DNA of 64,000 nucleotides from Rhytidiadelphus loreus (GCA_947034895.1 OX344763.1:76031093-76095092), one strand, 5' to 3'. Shown: positions 23,170-35,360, numbered from the stretch's first letter. Notes: generated by a model not told the origin, from the sequence alone. Translations and numbers: made by a program.

Positions 23170-23734
23170 TGCGTTGATGCACTATCACTGTTGATTCTCT
23201 GCTCATAGGCAGTGTCAACGATAAGTGAGAATTCAAATAACTTAGTAGAATGCTCACCATCAAGTTGTATACGGCTATACGCGTGTGATGGTTTTTTCCG
23301 GTAAAGTTGTTGCATGGGCTCCCACCAACAATGAAATCAAAGCCACAATACCTTTTTACAAGATTGATCACTACATCTCTTCAGAGTTGTATCACATCTT
23401 GATAGTCCAGGTCAAGATAGCCTTTTTCATTAGTTAAGGCCCACCACGTCTGCCTGCAGTGCCAGGCTCCCACTTCAATCTCCACAATAACCATCTGAAC
23501 CTTTTGACAAGGTACTTCAGTTTCGTCAATCCTTGAAAACAACGACAGTACCATGATCCCCTTCATATTACCGGTCTTCAAAATAGAAATGTGATAAACC
23601 ACAGTATACAAAAAAATTTGTTCCCAATGCATTGTACTGTGCTGAGTGGCTGAAGCAGTGTCTAAATTGATCTCTGGCGGAACCGCAACGTTGCCTACAT
23701 CATCCACACAAGAAGTGAATAGATTCATATCCAA
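23170..23734 (-). pseudogene. DRM-like cytosine-5 DNA methyltransferase, catalytic fragment
   Basis: The minus-strand frame gives 'KGIMVLSLFSRIDETEVP' (motif I, SLFTGIGG in plant DRM proteins), 'VEIEVGAWHCRQTWWALTNE' (motif II region), 'LDLDYQDV' and, after TGA at 23381-23383, 'CGFDFIVGGSPCNNFTGKNH'. The last is motif IV with the catalytic Cys of the GGSPCNN signature typical of DRM/DNMT3 enzymes. An exon end at GTGAGC near 23240 follows. Motif I before IV at the C-terminal end fits the rearranged motif order of DRM. Motif I has lost the GIGG glycines, so this copy would be inactive even without the stop. It lies about 800 bp inside the left end of the giant element, downstream of gene B on the same strand, and could be a separate gene or a 3' extension of B. 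Confidence 0.65.
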
Positions 23735-24169
23735 TTTATATACCCTATTTCACGTTTCACTTCAGCTGGCACCAATAAATCTAATAAACTGGGGAAGGAA
23801 TAAAACTAAATTGGACACTATTGTGGCAAGTGCTAGGTTTTAGGGTTTAGAGTTTGTAGTATTTTGATTAGAGCAATTTAGAAAGTAGTGGGACCTAGGA
23901 TCATAATATCGATATACAACTACTATCAAAATATCAAGTAGGGTGCGATAATGATTACTTGATTGGCGACCAAAGTGAGAAGCCCAGCACAAGTATATAT
24001 CGATGTAAGTTGCGCTAAAGAGAAATATGCTATGTACACCTAGGCCTTAAATATAATAGTCTTGTTGGTAAAGAAACCGTTAAAACAAACATTGAGAGTC
24101 ACAAAGAAGGAGTACGTAAGCTTCCAAAAACATATCAAGCAACAAAAGTGCTTGACTCTAGGCATGACA

Positions 24170-24510
24170 TAATCTTAACGGAAGCGGCAGGTGCGGTACT
24201 GATCTCTCAATGCTAGCCACTCCATTCAGATTGGTCCCGACCCTATGAAGAAATACTTCGTCTTATGCAAACGTTGAAACAATGGCAATACCTTCATCCC
24301 CTTTGCAAATAGAAAACGCTGAAAAGCCACATTAGTACCTTCATTTCCTTCGCATACATGGGCTTCAAAACAGAAAAGTGGTAAGCCATTGTGTAGACAG
24401 AAGAATTATTTTCTAGTGGTTCATACTGTCATGTATGGCTGAAGCACTGGTTGGGGTGATTTGGATCGAACCCCAACATTGCCTACATCATCCACACAAC
24501 CTATAAGGCA
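24170..24510 (-). pseudogene. degenerate duplicate of the start of the DRM-like gene
   Basis: CTACATCATCCACACAA and GGCTGAAGCA recur here and at 23640-23712. The translated 'CVDDVGNVGVRSK' matches 'CVDDVGNVAVPPE' of the 23.7-kb copy, and 'AKGMKVLPLFQR' echoes 'MKGIMVLSLFSR'. The copies are about 770 bases apart in direct order. This one is full of stops. From 24511 to 24900 nothing more can be identified. Confidence 0.5.
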
Positions 24511-24901
24511 ACTTCAAGTGGAAATACTCCGCAATTCAAAATTAGACGAAGATGACTTGAGAACAGATTACCATACACCACATTTCCATAGAAGCCTTGA
24601 ATTACAATTGTCCATTCAAGCGAACAATTAATTATTACCATTCCCTCCACCTTCTCCAAAATCACGAATTTGAAGTAGGCATGCATTGATGCATAGGCTT
24701 CTGCGCAATTGCTATGACATGGCAAAACAAAATGGTTCAAGTATTGTATATTAAACATGTATACACAATCTCCAACATCTTAAAAAATTGGTTACAAATA
24801 ATAGTCAAAGTAATAAGTCATTGGAAAGCAACAAGATAAAATAATATATCAAATCCAACAAAGTACAGCGACCAATAGCCGATCTTCAGGCTCTTCAATA
24901 G

Positions 24902-26272
24902 CTAAAGAGCCGACATGGAACTACCCTCACTATCAGATGTATCCAAATCTGACTGAACTGCCTCTTCATCTACAAACTACAAAACGCGAGGACTCACAAA
25001 TCGGGCCCTAGAAGCTGCCCGAGGGTTTACGGCAACATAATTTTGGGACATAGCCTCCGCATATGGAGGTAGCTTAAACGATCTGGGGGGGCTCGGAAAA
25101 AAACGTGGATTCGCAAAAAATGGGACTGGCTTGGAAGATGTCACTTCTTTGCCTTGCCTACACAAATCAATGAATCACATGTTAGAATATTGTAAATTAG
25201 GATGAAGCTAGCAATATCCCCAAATTGCGGTTCTTCAAGGGTGACTTACTTACTGAATCAGAGTGTTGTCTTGACCTTCTGGATGATGACTTCTTTGTCG
25301 TCTCCGTCACCAAGGTCAAGCGTTGAGGTGGTCGGCAACGCCTCAAGTACCACAGTTGCTCGAAGTACTGGAGCAATAAGGGCACCATAGATGTCCTTAT
25401 GTTCCTCAAATGCAAGGATATGACGGCGCGTTGCTCGACAGGCATGGATGGTGGAACCTGTGATAGAACAAGGAAGTAGACGATGGAGTTAATAATCAAA
25501 GGGAAATTGTAGAATGCAGCATATTGTACTTAAGGGATTGTGAGAACTATACCTGTGGTCGCTGTGCAGTCAACAACCACGTCCCCTGGTGCAGTGCATG
25601 CCTCAACGAACATCTGCATGAACTCACAACCCTTTTCTCGAGGACCACGCCATAGCACGTCCCCATTCATTGTCACATCTTCATAGAAAACAAGGTTTCT
25701 AAGAATGTCGTCTTTAGCTAGGTTTACACCGACCTTGGCTTGAGACGGGACAAGTTGGAATGGGAAGTCGTGAAGTGTCTTTAGCCCACGATTTCGCACA
25801 AGTAAGGAGATGGAGAACCTCTGAGTTTGCATAACCAACGATATTAATATTGTAGAATGTAATGCAAAATTCATACAAATTTATGGCATTCCAGTTTTGG
25901 AAATGTACCGTTTTCTTCTTATCTGCGGCTGATGTCAGGTGCAGATGATTGGAGCCGAGATACGTCTCTAGAATGCGAAACTTATAAGACTGACAACATT
26001 CCAGAATGTGACTTCGGTGTAAAGGAGAGGATGCTGGGTAAATCAAGATGAGTGCATCCGTGTCGTGGAGGAATTCCTGAGCAAAGTCGAAAACTGGGAA
26101 CAAGTAGTCGGTTTCGAAATCGTTCCACTTTGGAACAGGATCAGGGGCTACCGAGATAGTTGGAATGTGGAGTCCTTTAGGTATATCAACAATCATGAAG
26201 TCCACACTTGGATCGGTTCCACTGACTCCGTCAATGGAGCGGGTCTTGTCGCTGGAATGCTGCATAAAGCGT
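24902..26272 (-). pseudogene. gene B, methyltransferase-like C-terminal exons
   Basis: Three consecutive exons. The first (26272-25905) contains 'VDFMIVDIPKGLHIP', at the place of the DPPY-type motif IV, and ends at a GTACATTT donor. The second (25843-25543) reaches 'EACTAPGDVVVDCTATTG' (motif I), ending at GTATAG. The third (25480-25230) continues 'GSTIHACRATRRHILAFEE', the end of motif I and motif II with an acidic residue. Motif IV before motif I is the permuted order of N6-adenine/N4-cytosine methyltransferases (PF01555-like). DPPY has become DIPK and the motif I DPF has become DCT, so catalysis is doubtful. A Pro-rich tail at 25164-24960 has TAG 24977 and ends at TAG 24902. Confidence 0.6.
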
Positions 26273-26394
26273 AGAAATCAAGACTTCGTCAATGCATTAC
26301 TAGTTATTAGAATTAAAGGCAATCTCGCAGTGGTTCTATGGCAATGTGTTGTACTCAAATTTGGAAATTTTATTTTTGAATGCGACAAAAATGG

Positions 26395-27080
26395 ATGTGA
26401 AGGAAATACCATGGCTAAAAAGGCTTCAACGTCCTTGAAGGCCTGCGATTCCATGTCAAGATTCTTCAAGCCAACATTCAGTACGCACTTGTCGATGCCT
26501 AGTGCGGGGATCACAGTCTTAGCCAACGGGGTCTTCCCTTGCCCCAAGCGCTCTTGGGTGAGGGAGAAGCCGGATGATGAAAGATTCGCATCCGCTGCAC
26601 TTGTAGCTAGTTCGGGCAAAGGGGTCTCATCCTTTGACAATCGTTGCTTCTTCTTCTCCTTCTCTTGCTCCTTCTCCAGTAGCTGCTTCTTTTTCTTCTC
26701 TTCGACCCGCTTCAAGTTCTCCTCGGTTTTCTTCTTGGCCTCCTCCAATTTTTCCACCTTCTTCTTATTAGAGACCTCCCACTTCTTGATGGCCTTAGCC
26801 TTGGCCTCTGCATCTAGTCTTGCGAACTCGTCAAACTCCGCATCAGTAACCACAGAATCCTTGAGCGTCTGAAATAGGGCCTCCTCCTCGGGTGGTGTAA
26901 CACCAAAGTTACACTCCAGATACCAAGGGCAAGTCTGCAAATGTGGACTGGTCCACTTCTGCATCTACGTCGCAGAGAACATACAGTCGGGAGACGATTT
27001 CTCTAGCCATGTAGTAAGAAACGGGGGTAAGTCCTCCTTCTTGATGGCCTTCTTCCCATACAGCTCAAATTTGAAGTACC
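26395..27080 (-). pseudogene. gene B, coiled-coil exon
   Basis: Enters with 'YFKFELYGKKAIKKEDLPPF', crosses TAG at 26965-26967, then 'WYLECNFGVTPPEEEALFQT'. A 70-residue Lys/Glu-rich coiled coil follows (about 26640-26800, KKKVEKLEEAKKKTEENLKR). It ends at an ATG-GTATTTCC donor near 26412. The coiled coil probably separates the ParB-like N-terminal part from the methyltransferase-like C-terminal part. Confidence 0.6.
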
Positions 27081-27339
27081 TGGGCACAGCAGAAGAGGGT
27101 TCACACAGTTCGTATAAGTGTATCCAACAAAATATACCATATAGCGTCACATGGTAGTAACTAGTAAGTGAATCATCACATTAATTCGTCATGACACCAT
27201 AATGATATAAGATGTATTTGTGACCAAAGAAGACTTCTCTAAAAATCCAAAATGCGATACAAATTCCTCGAAACATAATTATCATCATGTCAAACATATT
27301 GCATGAAAGCATTACTATACCTATAAATCAATCTCTTCA

Positions 27340-28440
27340 CCGTGAGGTTGGTTCCCCTGTACGATGCAAAAGAGTCCAACTTCTTGAAGGCATCCGATCC
27401 CTTGAACACTCCCGTGTAGGTATGGTCCCAAAGCTTCATCCGCCATGTTTCAATGTACTCAAGCAATGTCTAAGGCTCCCCTGGAATGTTCATGTTGATG
27501 GGGAGGCTATCTTTCTGGGTGATGTTCTCAAACATCTCCGCAGTTGCCTCCTCTAGTTGTAGAATTTGAAAACTAATTAGATATTGTGTAATATATGAAG
27601 CATCAAAACACATGTAGTTGACTAAATTAGTCACCGAACAAATGAATCGATAAGGGAGCATACCCCTGCATAGAAACATGCCTTCGCCAAAAATATCGCT
27701 AATTTCTCCTCATTCACTGGGCGTGGTGGAAATCGGCGAGCTTCCCTCGTGTGAGTGCTGGCGTTCATCCATTTCAACCACTTTACCTTGTGTCGAGGCT
27801 CTACTGCAGCAGTCGCAATAAGTTGCAGCTTCTCAAGTGTCAATTCGGGTACTGCATTATGATTCCAGTGCCTCTCAATCTGCAGGTGTCCAATTATCAA
27901 TATAACTTGGAGGTGTACTACATCATAGAATGGACCACTGAATAACAAATGGAAGATCACGTACCTCCTTAAGCCAGTCGGGAGTAAGCGCGGGATTGGC
28001 AACGGCCACAATTTTCGAGAGTTTCTTATAATGCCTATCCGTGGAGTCCTTAATAGCCAATCTCATTGTGGCTACAATTGCCTCCCTGGACACCTCGACA
28101 TCTAGATTTTCCTCTCTCAGTTTTCGAATCGCTGCATCTGCTGCTGCAGAGATCTCTTGCTGAAATCACCGCAATGAATGGTCAAGACTCAAGCAGGTCA
28201 AGATTGCAACGATGAAATCAAACATACAGATGAACTGGAATAATTGATGGCTTACCTTGAATATGAATCCATTGAATAAGTGTAGTGGCATGGTATAACA
28301 GCTCGTCTGAGTGTACAGCTTGCATGTCTGCACCTCTTCTTCAGTCAATAGCTCCTAGAACTTCTCAAGTTCCATAACGCCATACTTCTGGACACGGTAA
28401 AGGGTGTGGACAAGGTTGGTTTTCACATGGGAGTTCTCTG
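27340..28440 (-). pseudogene. gene B, middle exons
   Basis: Four exons joined by good GT-AG borders. They are: about 28440-28262 ('HTLYRVQKYGVMELEKF', TAG 28355, then 'LTEEEVQTCKLYTQTSCYTM'); about 28160-27966 ('QEISAAADAAIRKLREENLD'); about 27881-27664 ('IERHWNHNAVPELTLEKLQL'); and about 27561-27320 ('LQLEEATAEMFENI', TAG 27470, 'LLEYIETWRMKLWDHTYTG'). Mostly alpha-helical. Function unknown beyond belonging to gene B. Confidence 0.5.
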
Positions 28441-28574
28441 TGTGCCTGTGATAGCACAACAATGTTAGACTTTAATGAGGATCTTCAAGAATCAATATGA
28501 ACCATCCAAAAAAGGGACATGAGCCACAATACCAAGATTAGGAAATTTATAGAACGGAATGACTTACATATTTA

Positions 28575-29821
28575 TATCGTGTATTGCTTGCATAGCCACA
28601 CCGATTCGTTGTCTTGTGTCCAAAACAATTGAGTCTACGCAGACATGCCACGTGGTCTCCTGGTTATGTAGCCTCTGAATGTGATTCATCCAAGCGATTC
28701 TCCTATGATTCCCATCACACACAAAGAACTTGTAGTCCACAAGGTATTTCAAGGATGGTATTGACTTCAGGTGAGCGTTGAAGGTGTCATTCACGGAGTT
28801 CCATATTGGACCCCATTCCCTCTTCTCCGCTTCACTGAAGACCTCCGTGTTCCCTTTCTCGTCAGAAAAGGAAACATAAAATACTCGTGCACCTTCATCG
28901 TATCCTCTAGAGAACTGGTTGTCAAGCTAAGTCAAGTCACATGTCAAGGTGGGCCGCACCATTGGCAACGGCACCAACCTGCAAAGCGGGATCTTCATGC
29001 GTGAGTGTCCATCAGACGTCATCTTCAAACTGTTGATGGCGGTAACTGAATCGAATGTCTGAACACGCCTAATATCCTCCTCCATGAAGCCGGGTCTCAC
29101 TCCCGGGATATGATCATCCTCTTAATCAACTTCCTCTGTGGGGAACTGAATTATATCATCATCGATAGATTCTACAGCCACGTCCACAAGGTCCTAAGCA
29201 TCACGACCATGTCCATCTCCCTACAAATCATATGATAAATACAGATAAAATAATCATATCAGCTTTCAATGGCCCAGTATTTGAGAGAAATGAATGTGTA
29301 TACATCATAATGTAGTATAGATATCGGAACATCAAAGTATATAAATAGTCTATAAAACGACCACATAGGTGGACATAGTATACTGTGAATTATCATGTGG
29401 TACACAGACAAGCCTCTGTTGCGGACCTAAATATCTTGCAACAAAATATGAGGACGTCGTCGTCTGACATCTGTCCGGAATCAACATCATCTAGATTGCA
29501 ATAATCATCTCTGTTCTCAGACACTGTAATTTCTAAGTCCCATGATCCTAATGAAGTGCAACAAAATGATTGCAGTGAAATTGAACCTTCCCAATTCCAG
29601 AATTGCACTCCGTCATCAAGGTCACGAATTAGGTCAAAAAAGTCTCCTACCAGCGGCCTCGGATCCGGAAGAAGAGCTGCAATGTCACCCACATCAGGGA
29701 CCAAATTTGGGATTGGCAGAATATCATCCATCGCGACATCCATGTCCAAACCCTGTTGGAGTTGAGGATCCTCCACCATTGCGTTCACGTGTAGAGCTTC
29801 AACGACAGCCGGTTCAACGAT
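28575..29821 (-). pseudogene. gene B, ParB-like DGNHR exons
   Basis: The exon starting at 29821 is acidic ('VAMDDILPIPNLVPDVGDIA'). The next exon (about 29120-28575) has 'RMKIPLCRLVPLPMVRPT', TAG at 28927-28929, 'YDEGARVFYVSFSDEKGNTE' and 'DYKFFVCDGNHRRIAWMNHI'. The DGNHR loop preceded by a short beta segment is like the GxHR signature of ParB/sulfiredoxin-type domains, found in bacterial partition proteins, often next to or fused with permuted methyltransferases in phages and plasmids. Donor GTAAGT follows near 28568. The fold call is from one motif and position, not from a search. Confidence 0.55.
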
Positions 29822-30700
29822 CTGCAAACGGAACAGGAAAAAATTCATATAATATAACCTATATTCAATGTGAGTCCAGGCTCCTTCAAGTGCCCCCCTC
29901 AAGAGAGCAACAGTCAGTTGCTACTTAGACCCAGATAAAAATAACGGAAATCAAGAAACCACCATTTGAATTTAATGGGAACCATAACTAAATGTCAAGC
30001 TAGCTTCCGAGACCTGTTCCGTAAGCACACAGTGCAGAGCCTCCGACCCCCTCTCGGTACCGAGAGGGCCATCCTCGGTAGCCTGATCAAGCATAAATGC
30101 TGGCCAGTAGCAGTCCAAACACAAACTGAAAAAAATAAAAAATGCCAATAGCTCAGGCTGATCCCAAAAGCGGGACGATGATTCAAACATATAAATGTGC
30201 ACACGCACTCGAGACCAATTTTGTAAGCATAGAGGGCTGAGCCTCAGACCCCCTCTCGGTACCGAGAAGGCCATCCTCGGCACCCTAATCAAGCATAGCT
30301 GGTGGCCAGTTGGAGAACCGACACAATCGGGAAAAATAAAAAATGACAGAAGCTCGGGCTGATCCTAAAAGGGGAACAATGATTCAAACGTACAAATGTG
30401 CACACTCACCCGAGACCAGTTTCGTAAGCATAGAGGGCTGAGCCTCAGACCCCCTCTCGGTATCGAGAGGGCCATCCTCGGCACCCTGATCAAGCTTAGA
30501 TGGTGGCATGTAGCAGTCTAAACACAAACGGAAAAAAAATATATAATGAATGAATCCGGGCTGATCCCAAAAGGCTATCGTGGATCCAAACATACAAATG
30601 TGCTCAAGCTCCCGAGACCAGTTTCGTATGCATACTAGGCTGAGCCTCAGACCCCCTCTCGGTACCAAGAGGGCCATTCTTGGCAACCTGATTAAGCATA

Positions 30701-31633
30701 CATTACATGGAAATCAGGTCCGAACCTACAAAATTTTGACAAAAAACTATCAAAAATGACAATATGAATGTATTTACAACTTATCATTGTCAATTCTTCA
30801 GATTTTTGTCAACTTAATTTTGTGAGGTTAGAAGCTAAAGAGGTTTCTTTTATAGAGAAATGTATTGTCCATTAAGAATCCTCAAAAATTATGGGATAAT
30901 GGGTTTGACCGCTCATAATCAAAACATAGGAACTTTGTTGAATGTGAAATTTCAGAGCCCATTTAGGCATAGTAAAATAAAAAATTTCAGAAAACTTTGA
31001 ACTAAGAAAAGTTGGGAAATTAGTTTAACTTTCACCTCCAAAAATCCGTTTCAGATTTAGATCCTCCAATCAAAAGTTATAGAATTTTTCCCATAACTTT
31101 TGATTGGAGGATCTAAATTTGAAACGGATTTTTGGAGGTGAAACTTAAATTGATTTACCAACCTTTCTTAGTTCAAAGTTTTTTGGAAAAATGTATAATA
31201 CTATGCTTAAATGAGGTCTGAAACTCCACTTTTTAAAAAATTCCTGCAGTCTATATATCCCATATGGGTTGCCATACCTACCACTTCCCTTTTTGTATAA
31301 AGCACTTGTCTTCTTTTAACAAATTTACTTGCGTGAACAGGCATTTGAAAGTAAGTATTTGAATGTGAAGTTTAATTATGATAATTAATATTTTTAATCG
31401 ATAATACTTAATTAATTACTTGTTTGGAAATAATTTTGGCCATTAGCCCAAAAATCAGTCTCTTCTACCGTGACAAAAATAATTCAAATTTTGACCAAAT
31501 TAAGCTTAGAATTGACAAAGTGTTGACAGTAATTTGACAATTTGGTGTCCGAATCAATACATCCGAATTGACACCCCAATTGACAGTTTTTTGTCAAATT
31601 TCTGTCACTACGGACAAGAAAGTTCTTGTAGTG
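30701..31633. mobile_element. non-autonomous CACTA element, 933 bp, duplication ATA
   Basis: The right end is AGTTCTTGTAGTG. The left end CATTACATGGA is a worn CACTACAAGAA. Subterminal TTTGACAAAAAACTATCAA (left) mirrors TTGACAGTTTTTTGTCAAA (right). ATA is repeated at 30698-30700 and 31634-31636. Removing the element joins one 203-bp array unit perfectly to the sequence of its neighbour copy, which confirms the borders. No open frame. Confidence 0.8.
30948..31232. repeat. long foldback inside the 933-bp CACTA element
   Basis: Arms of about 140 bases centred near 31088. TTTCACCTCCAAAAATCCGT and ACGGATTTTTGGAGGTGAAA are exact reverse complements, and the match continues outward (ACTTTGAACTAAGAAA against TTTCTTAGTTCAAAGT; GCATAGTA against TACTATGC) with scattered mismatches. 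Transcription would give a long hairpin RNA. Confidence 0.85.
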
Positions 31634-34600
31634 ATAGCTGGTGGCCAGTTGGAGAACCGACACAATCGGGAAAAATAAAAAATGACAGAAGCTCGGGCTG
31701 ATCCTAAAAGGGGAACGATGATTCAAACGTACAAATGTGCACACTCACCCAAGACCAGTTTCGTAAGTATAGAGGGCTGAGCCTCAGACCCCCTCTCGGT
31801 ATCGAGAGGGCCATCCTCAGCACCCTGATCAAGCTTAGATGGTGGCATGTAGCAGTCTAAACACAAATGGAAAAAAAAATATATAATGAATGAATCCCGG
31901 GCTGATCCCAAAAGGCTATCGTGGATCCAAATATACAAATGTGCTCAAGCTCCCGAGACCAGTTTCGTATGCATACTGAGCTGAGCCTCAGACCCCCTCT
32001 CGGGACCGAGAGGGCCATCCTCGGCACCTTGATCAAGCATAGATGGTGGCTTGTAGCAGTCCAAACACAAACAGAAAAAAAATATATAATGAATGAATCC
32101 TGGGCTGATCCCAAAGGCAGGAAGATGATTCAAACATATAAATGTGCACACGCACCCGAGACCAGTTTTGTAAGCATAGAGGGCTGAGCCTTAGACCCCC
32201 TCTCGGTACCGAGAGGGCCATCCTCAACAGCCTAATCAAGCATAGCTGATGGCCACTTGGAGAACCGACACAAACGGAGAAAAATAAAAATTGCTAGAAG
32301 CTTTGGGCCTCATCTTAAAAGCGGTACGCATCTTCAACACACGAACGTGCTGAATCGGCCGAGACCAGTTTTGTAAGCATAGAGGGTTGAGACTCCGGCC
32401 CCTATTGGTAGCCAGAGGGCCTGCCTCGGCCGCTTGATCAAGCGTAGCTGGTGGAATTTTGCTGCCTCTCTGACTCCAAATAAACAATACTGAAATCCAC
32501 GGTGCAACGAACTGACCCCAAGGGGACGATAATTCACACATGCAAACGTGCTCTTCCTCCCGAGACCTGTTCCGTAAGCACACAGGGCAGAGCCATCGCC
32601 CCCCTCTCGGGACCTAGATTGCGAGCCTCGGTCGCAAGGTCAAGCTTAACTGGTGGCTAGTTTTAGACCTCGACCCAAAAGAAAAAAACATAAAATGCCA
32701 GAATCTTTGGGCTAATCTCGAGGGGGACAATGATTCAAGTATACAGATGTGTTCAAGCACCTGAGACCAGTTTCGTAAACATGTAGGGCACAGCCTCCGA
32801 CCCCCGATTCAAACCGAAAGGGCCACCCTTGGCCACAAGGGCAAGCCTTTTCTGCTGGAAAGATCCTGCCTCCCCGACTCACAAAAAACAATACTGGAAT
32901 CCCTAGCGCTACAAATTGCTCGCAACAGGATTGCGAAAAATTGCAACGAGACACTACAAGAAAATGGGCAAAAATGTGACTGCAAAAAATGACTGCTTGA
33001 CCAAAATGACTTAAGAATGACTCGGGCTCCCTAATTGCACCAGCGCTGTGAGAATTATTGTAGCGGAGTCATTCTGCAGTTAGGAGTGCGACTATAGGAC
33101 GAAAAGTCCACGACGGGAAAGTTTCATCCACTATATTTCGTTCACAACGTCATTGACTTGTATGAACTGCAATGCAGTCATATATTATGACTGCTCGTCA
33201 CTCCAATGCAACTAGAAAGTGACTTCAATGTGACTAGAAAATGACTCCAAGAACCCCAACAACTCAATTCTAGGAAGTTACAACTTCATGTTGGAAAAAG
33301 AAAAAGAAAATAGGTAGAAAGAAAGACGTGGCTGAAAGGCAAATTTCCTTCCAAAAAGGGTTTCACTATAGCGCGACTACAAAATGAGTGAATTGTCACT
33401 ACATCTTTTTGAAATAGAAACTCCAACAAAACACAATTTGAAAGGATATTGTCATGTGCTTCCTTGATTATTAATAAATGCAATTTAGAGATGATGTTGT
33501 ATCCTTTAAAAAAATTATTTAATCTTTTTTCTCTTCCTATCTCTTTTTTTCTTTTACATCCTCTTCTTCTTTTTACTTCTCTTATCTATTTCATAAATTG
33601 TAATTTTCTTCAACTTACTTTAAAAAATAATAATAATTACTCTCTTTTCAATATTTTATTATTTTTTATGTTTTTTTAAATTATTTTCCAGTTTTTACTT
33701 CTTGTAATTTTATTTTATTTATTTTTTCCTTTTTTCTTGTCTTCTTCATTTCTTTGAAGATCTTTTATCTCTCTAATTTCTCTACTCTTTGTTTATCTTT
33801 TTAAAAAAAATAACCTTAAAAAAAAAAATTCTTGTTCTTTTCTTTGAAATTGTGCATTCTTGGTGGCCTTTTTGCTTTGTTGGTATATATTATTATTTTA
33901 GTCAAGATAAACTTCAAGGTTCATTTAAACTCCTACTAATATGGCACTATTGATTTTTGTACATTTGCATTATTGTCTTTTCATTACCTCCGTATAATTC
34001 ATATGATTCAAAATTTACATTTTGAGGTCCTAAAAAACATACGCCTATCAAGTTATGGTAAGAATCTTATTTTTTGGACATACTAATTAGGTATTTATGC
34101 TTAAAACCTCCAAAGTTTGTCTATTTTGTTCATTTTGATCAATTAAGAAAACTATAAAATGAAAAAAAAAATTCTTGCATGTAATGAAATCAAGATGTAT
34201 ATTCTTGATGAATTTTTCTTGGAATTTTTATTATTTTTGGATTTATTGAACCTATTGGTAAAAATTGCTTAATTTTGACATTTGCAAGCATATATAATGC
34301 ACAACTTATTATTCAACTTATTTCTCTTTTGATTTTTCTCTCTATTTACTTATGTTTTTTTTATTAAAACAAATTGAAAAAATTAAATTAGATTGACAAT
34401 GCATAGGCCAAAAACTAAATTTTAGATGACACTTAGCACCTCTAAGAGATAGAAAAACAATTTTTCATTTCAATTTTTATAGAACTAGGTTGAAAACTTT
34501 TACAATGTCTATGTTTCATCCATTAGTTTTTGTTCACAACATTGTTAAACTTCCAATGTGGACTTAATCAATTCCATTGTGGTGGCCATAGTCAAAAGTG

Positions 34601-34810
34601 AGTAAACTATGTGACTGTATTTTGACTTCAATTTCCTCTAAGCGACTACATAATGACTTTTGTGTCACTACTTTACTACTACATTAGAATCTTACAAATC
34701 CCATATCGTTTGTCTTGCCTCCTACCACCCACTTGTATAAAAGGCTTGTCATTTGAGCTCTTTGTATTCACACACTAAGTGGCTTAAGAAGCCATTTGAC
34801 ATATGCAAAA

Positions 34811-35015
34811 TATAGTGTATTGTATATTATATATTTCTGTATGGTGTATGGTATATTGTGTATTATATATTTGTATATGGTGTATGGTATATTGTGTATT
34901 ATATATTTGTATATGGTGTATGGTATATTGTGTATTATATATTTGTATATGGTGTATGGTATATTGTGTATTATATATTTGTATATGGTGTATGGTATAT
35001 TGTACATTATATATT
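34811..35015. repeat. 36-bp minisatellite, about 5.5 copies
   Basis: The unit contains TATTGTGTATTATATATTTG then TATATGGTGTATGGTA. The period of 36 is a multiple of three and the unit lacks stops in several frames on both strands, which creates overlapping open frames with a 12-residue repeat. It sits inside the 2.7-kb CACTA element and is not a gene. Confidence 0.9.
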
Positions 35016-35039
35016 TGCACAACATCTTAAAAATAATCT

Positions 35040-35360
35040 TCAATTTTTTTAGATTTTATAAAATAATATTCACAAAATTATTAGATTTCAGAAAATAATA
35101 TTCAAATTTAATAGATTTCAGAAAATAATATTCAAATTTAATAGATTTTAGAATATAATCCTAGATTTCAGAAAATAATATTCAATTTTCCTAGATTTTA
35201 GAATATAATCCTAGATTTCAGAAAAATAATATTCAAATTTCCTAGATTTTAGAATATAATCCTAGATTTCAGAAAATAATATTCAAATTTCAGAGATTTC
35301 AGAATATAATCCTAGATTTCGGAAAATAATATTCAAATTTCAGAGATTTTAGAAAATAAA
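35040..35360. repeat. AT-rich short tandem repeat
   Basis: Alternating units TAGATTTCAGAAAATAATAT and TAGATTTTAGAATATAATCC, about nine in all, inside the 2.7-kb CACTA element. Confidence 0.8.

Larger units (their letters stand above)
29997..32951. repeat. 203-bp tandem array with central palindrome, about ten copies
   Basis: Each unit runs from CCGAGACCAGTTTCGTAAGC through CCCCTCTCGGTACCGAGAGG to GATTCAAACATACAAATGTG. Copies begin near 30008, 30209, 30411, 30614 (split by the CACTA element at 30701-31633), 31749, 31953, 32155, 32358, 32558 and 32762. The palindrome CCTCTCGGTACCGAGAGG is intact or one base off in seven copies and decays in the last three. The array lies inside the giant element, probably in an intron of gene B. 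Minus-strand open frames of up to 115 codons here recur in step with the repeat and are artefacts. Confidence 0.85.

Noticed and set aside
29972..32583. Many minus-strand frames of 60-115 codons with shared peptides
   Set aside because: They recur with the 203-bp array unit and are read through the palindromes; no start, splice or family evidence.
29997..32951. CRISPR-like array of regularly spaced palindromic repeats
   Set aside because: Units are tandem copies with no unique spacers, no Cas genes, and the context is plant nuclear transposons.
34768..35098. Five overlapping open frames on both strands
   Set aside because: Produced by a stop-free 36-bp minisatellite inside a non-autonomous CACTA element.
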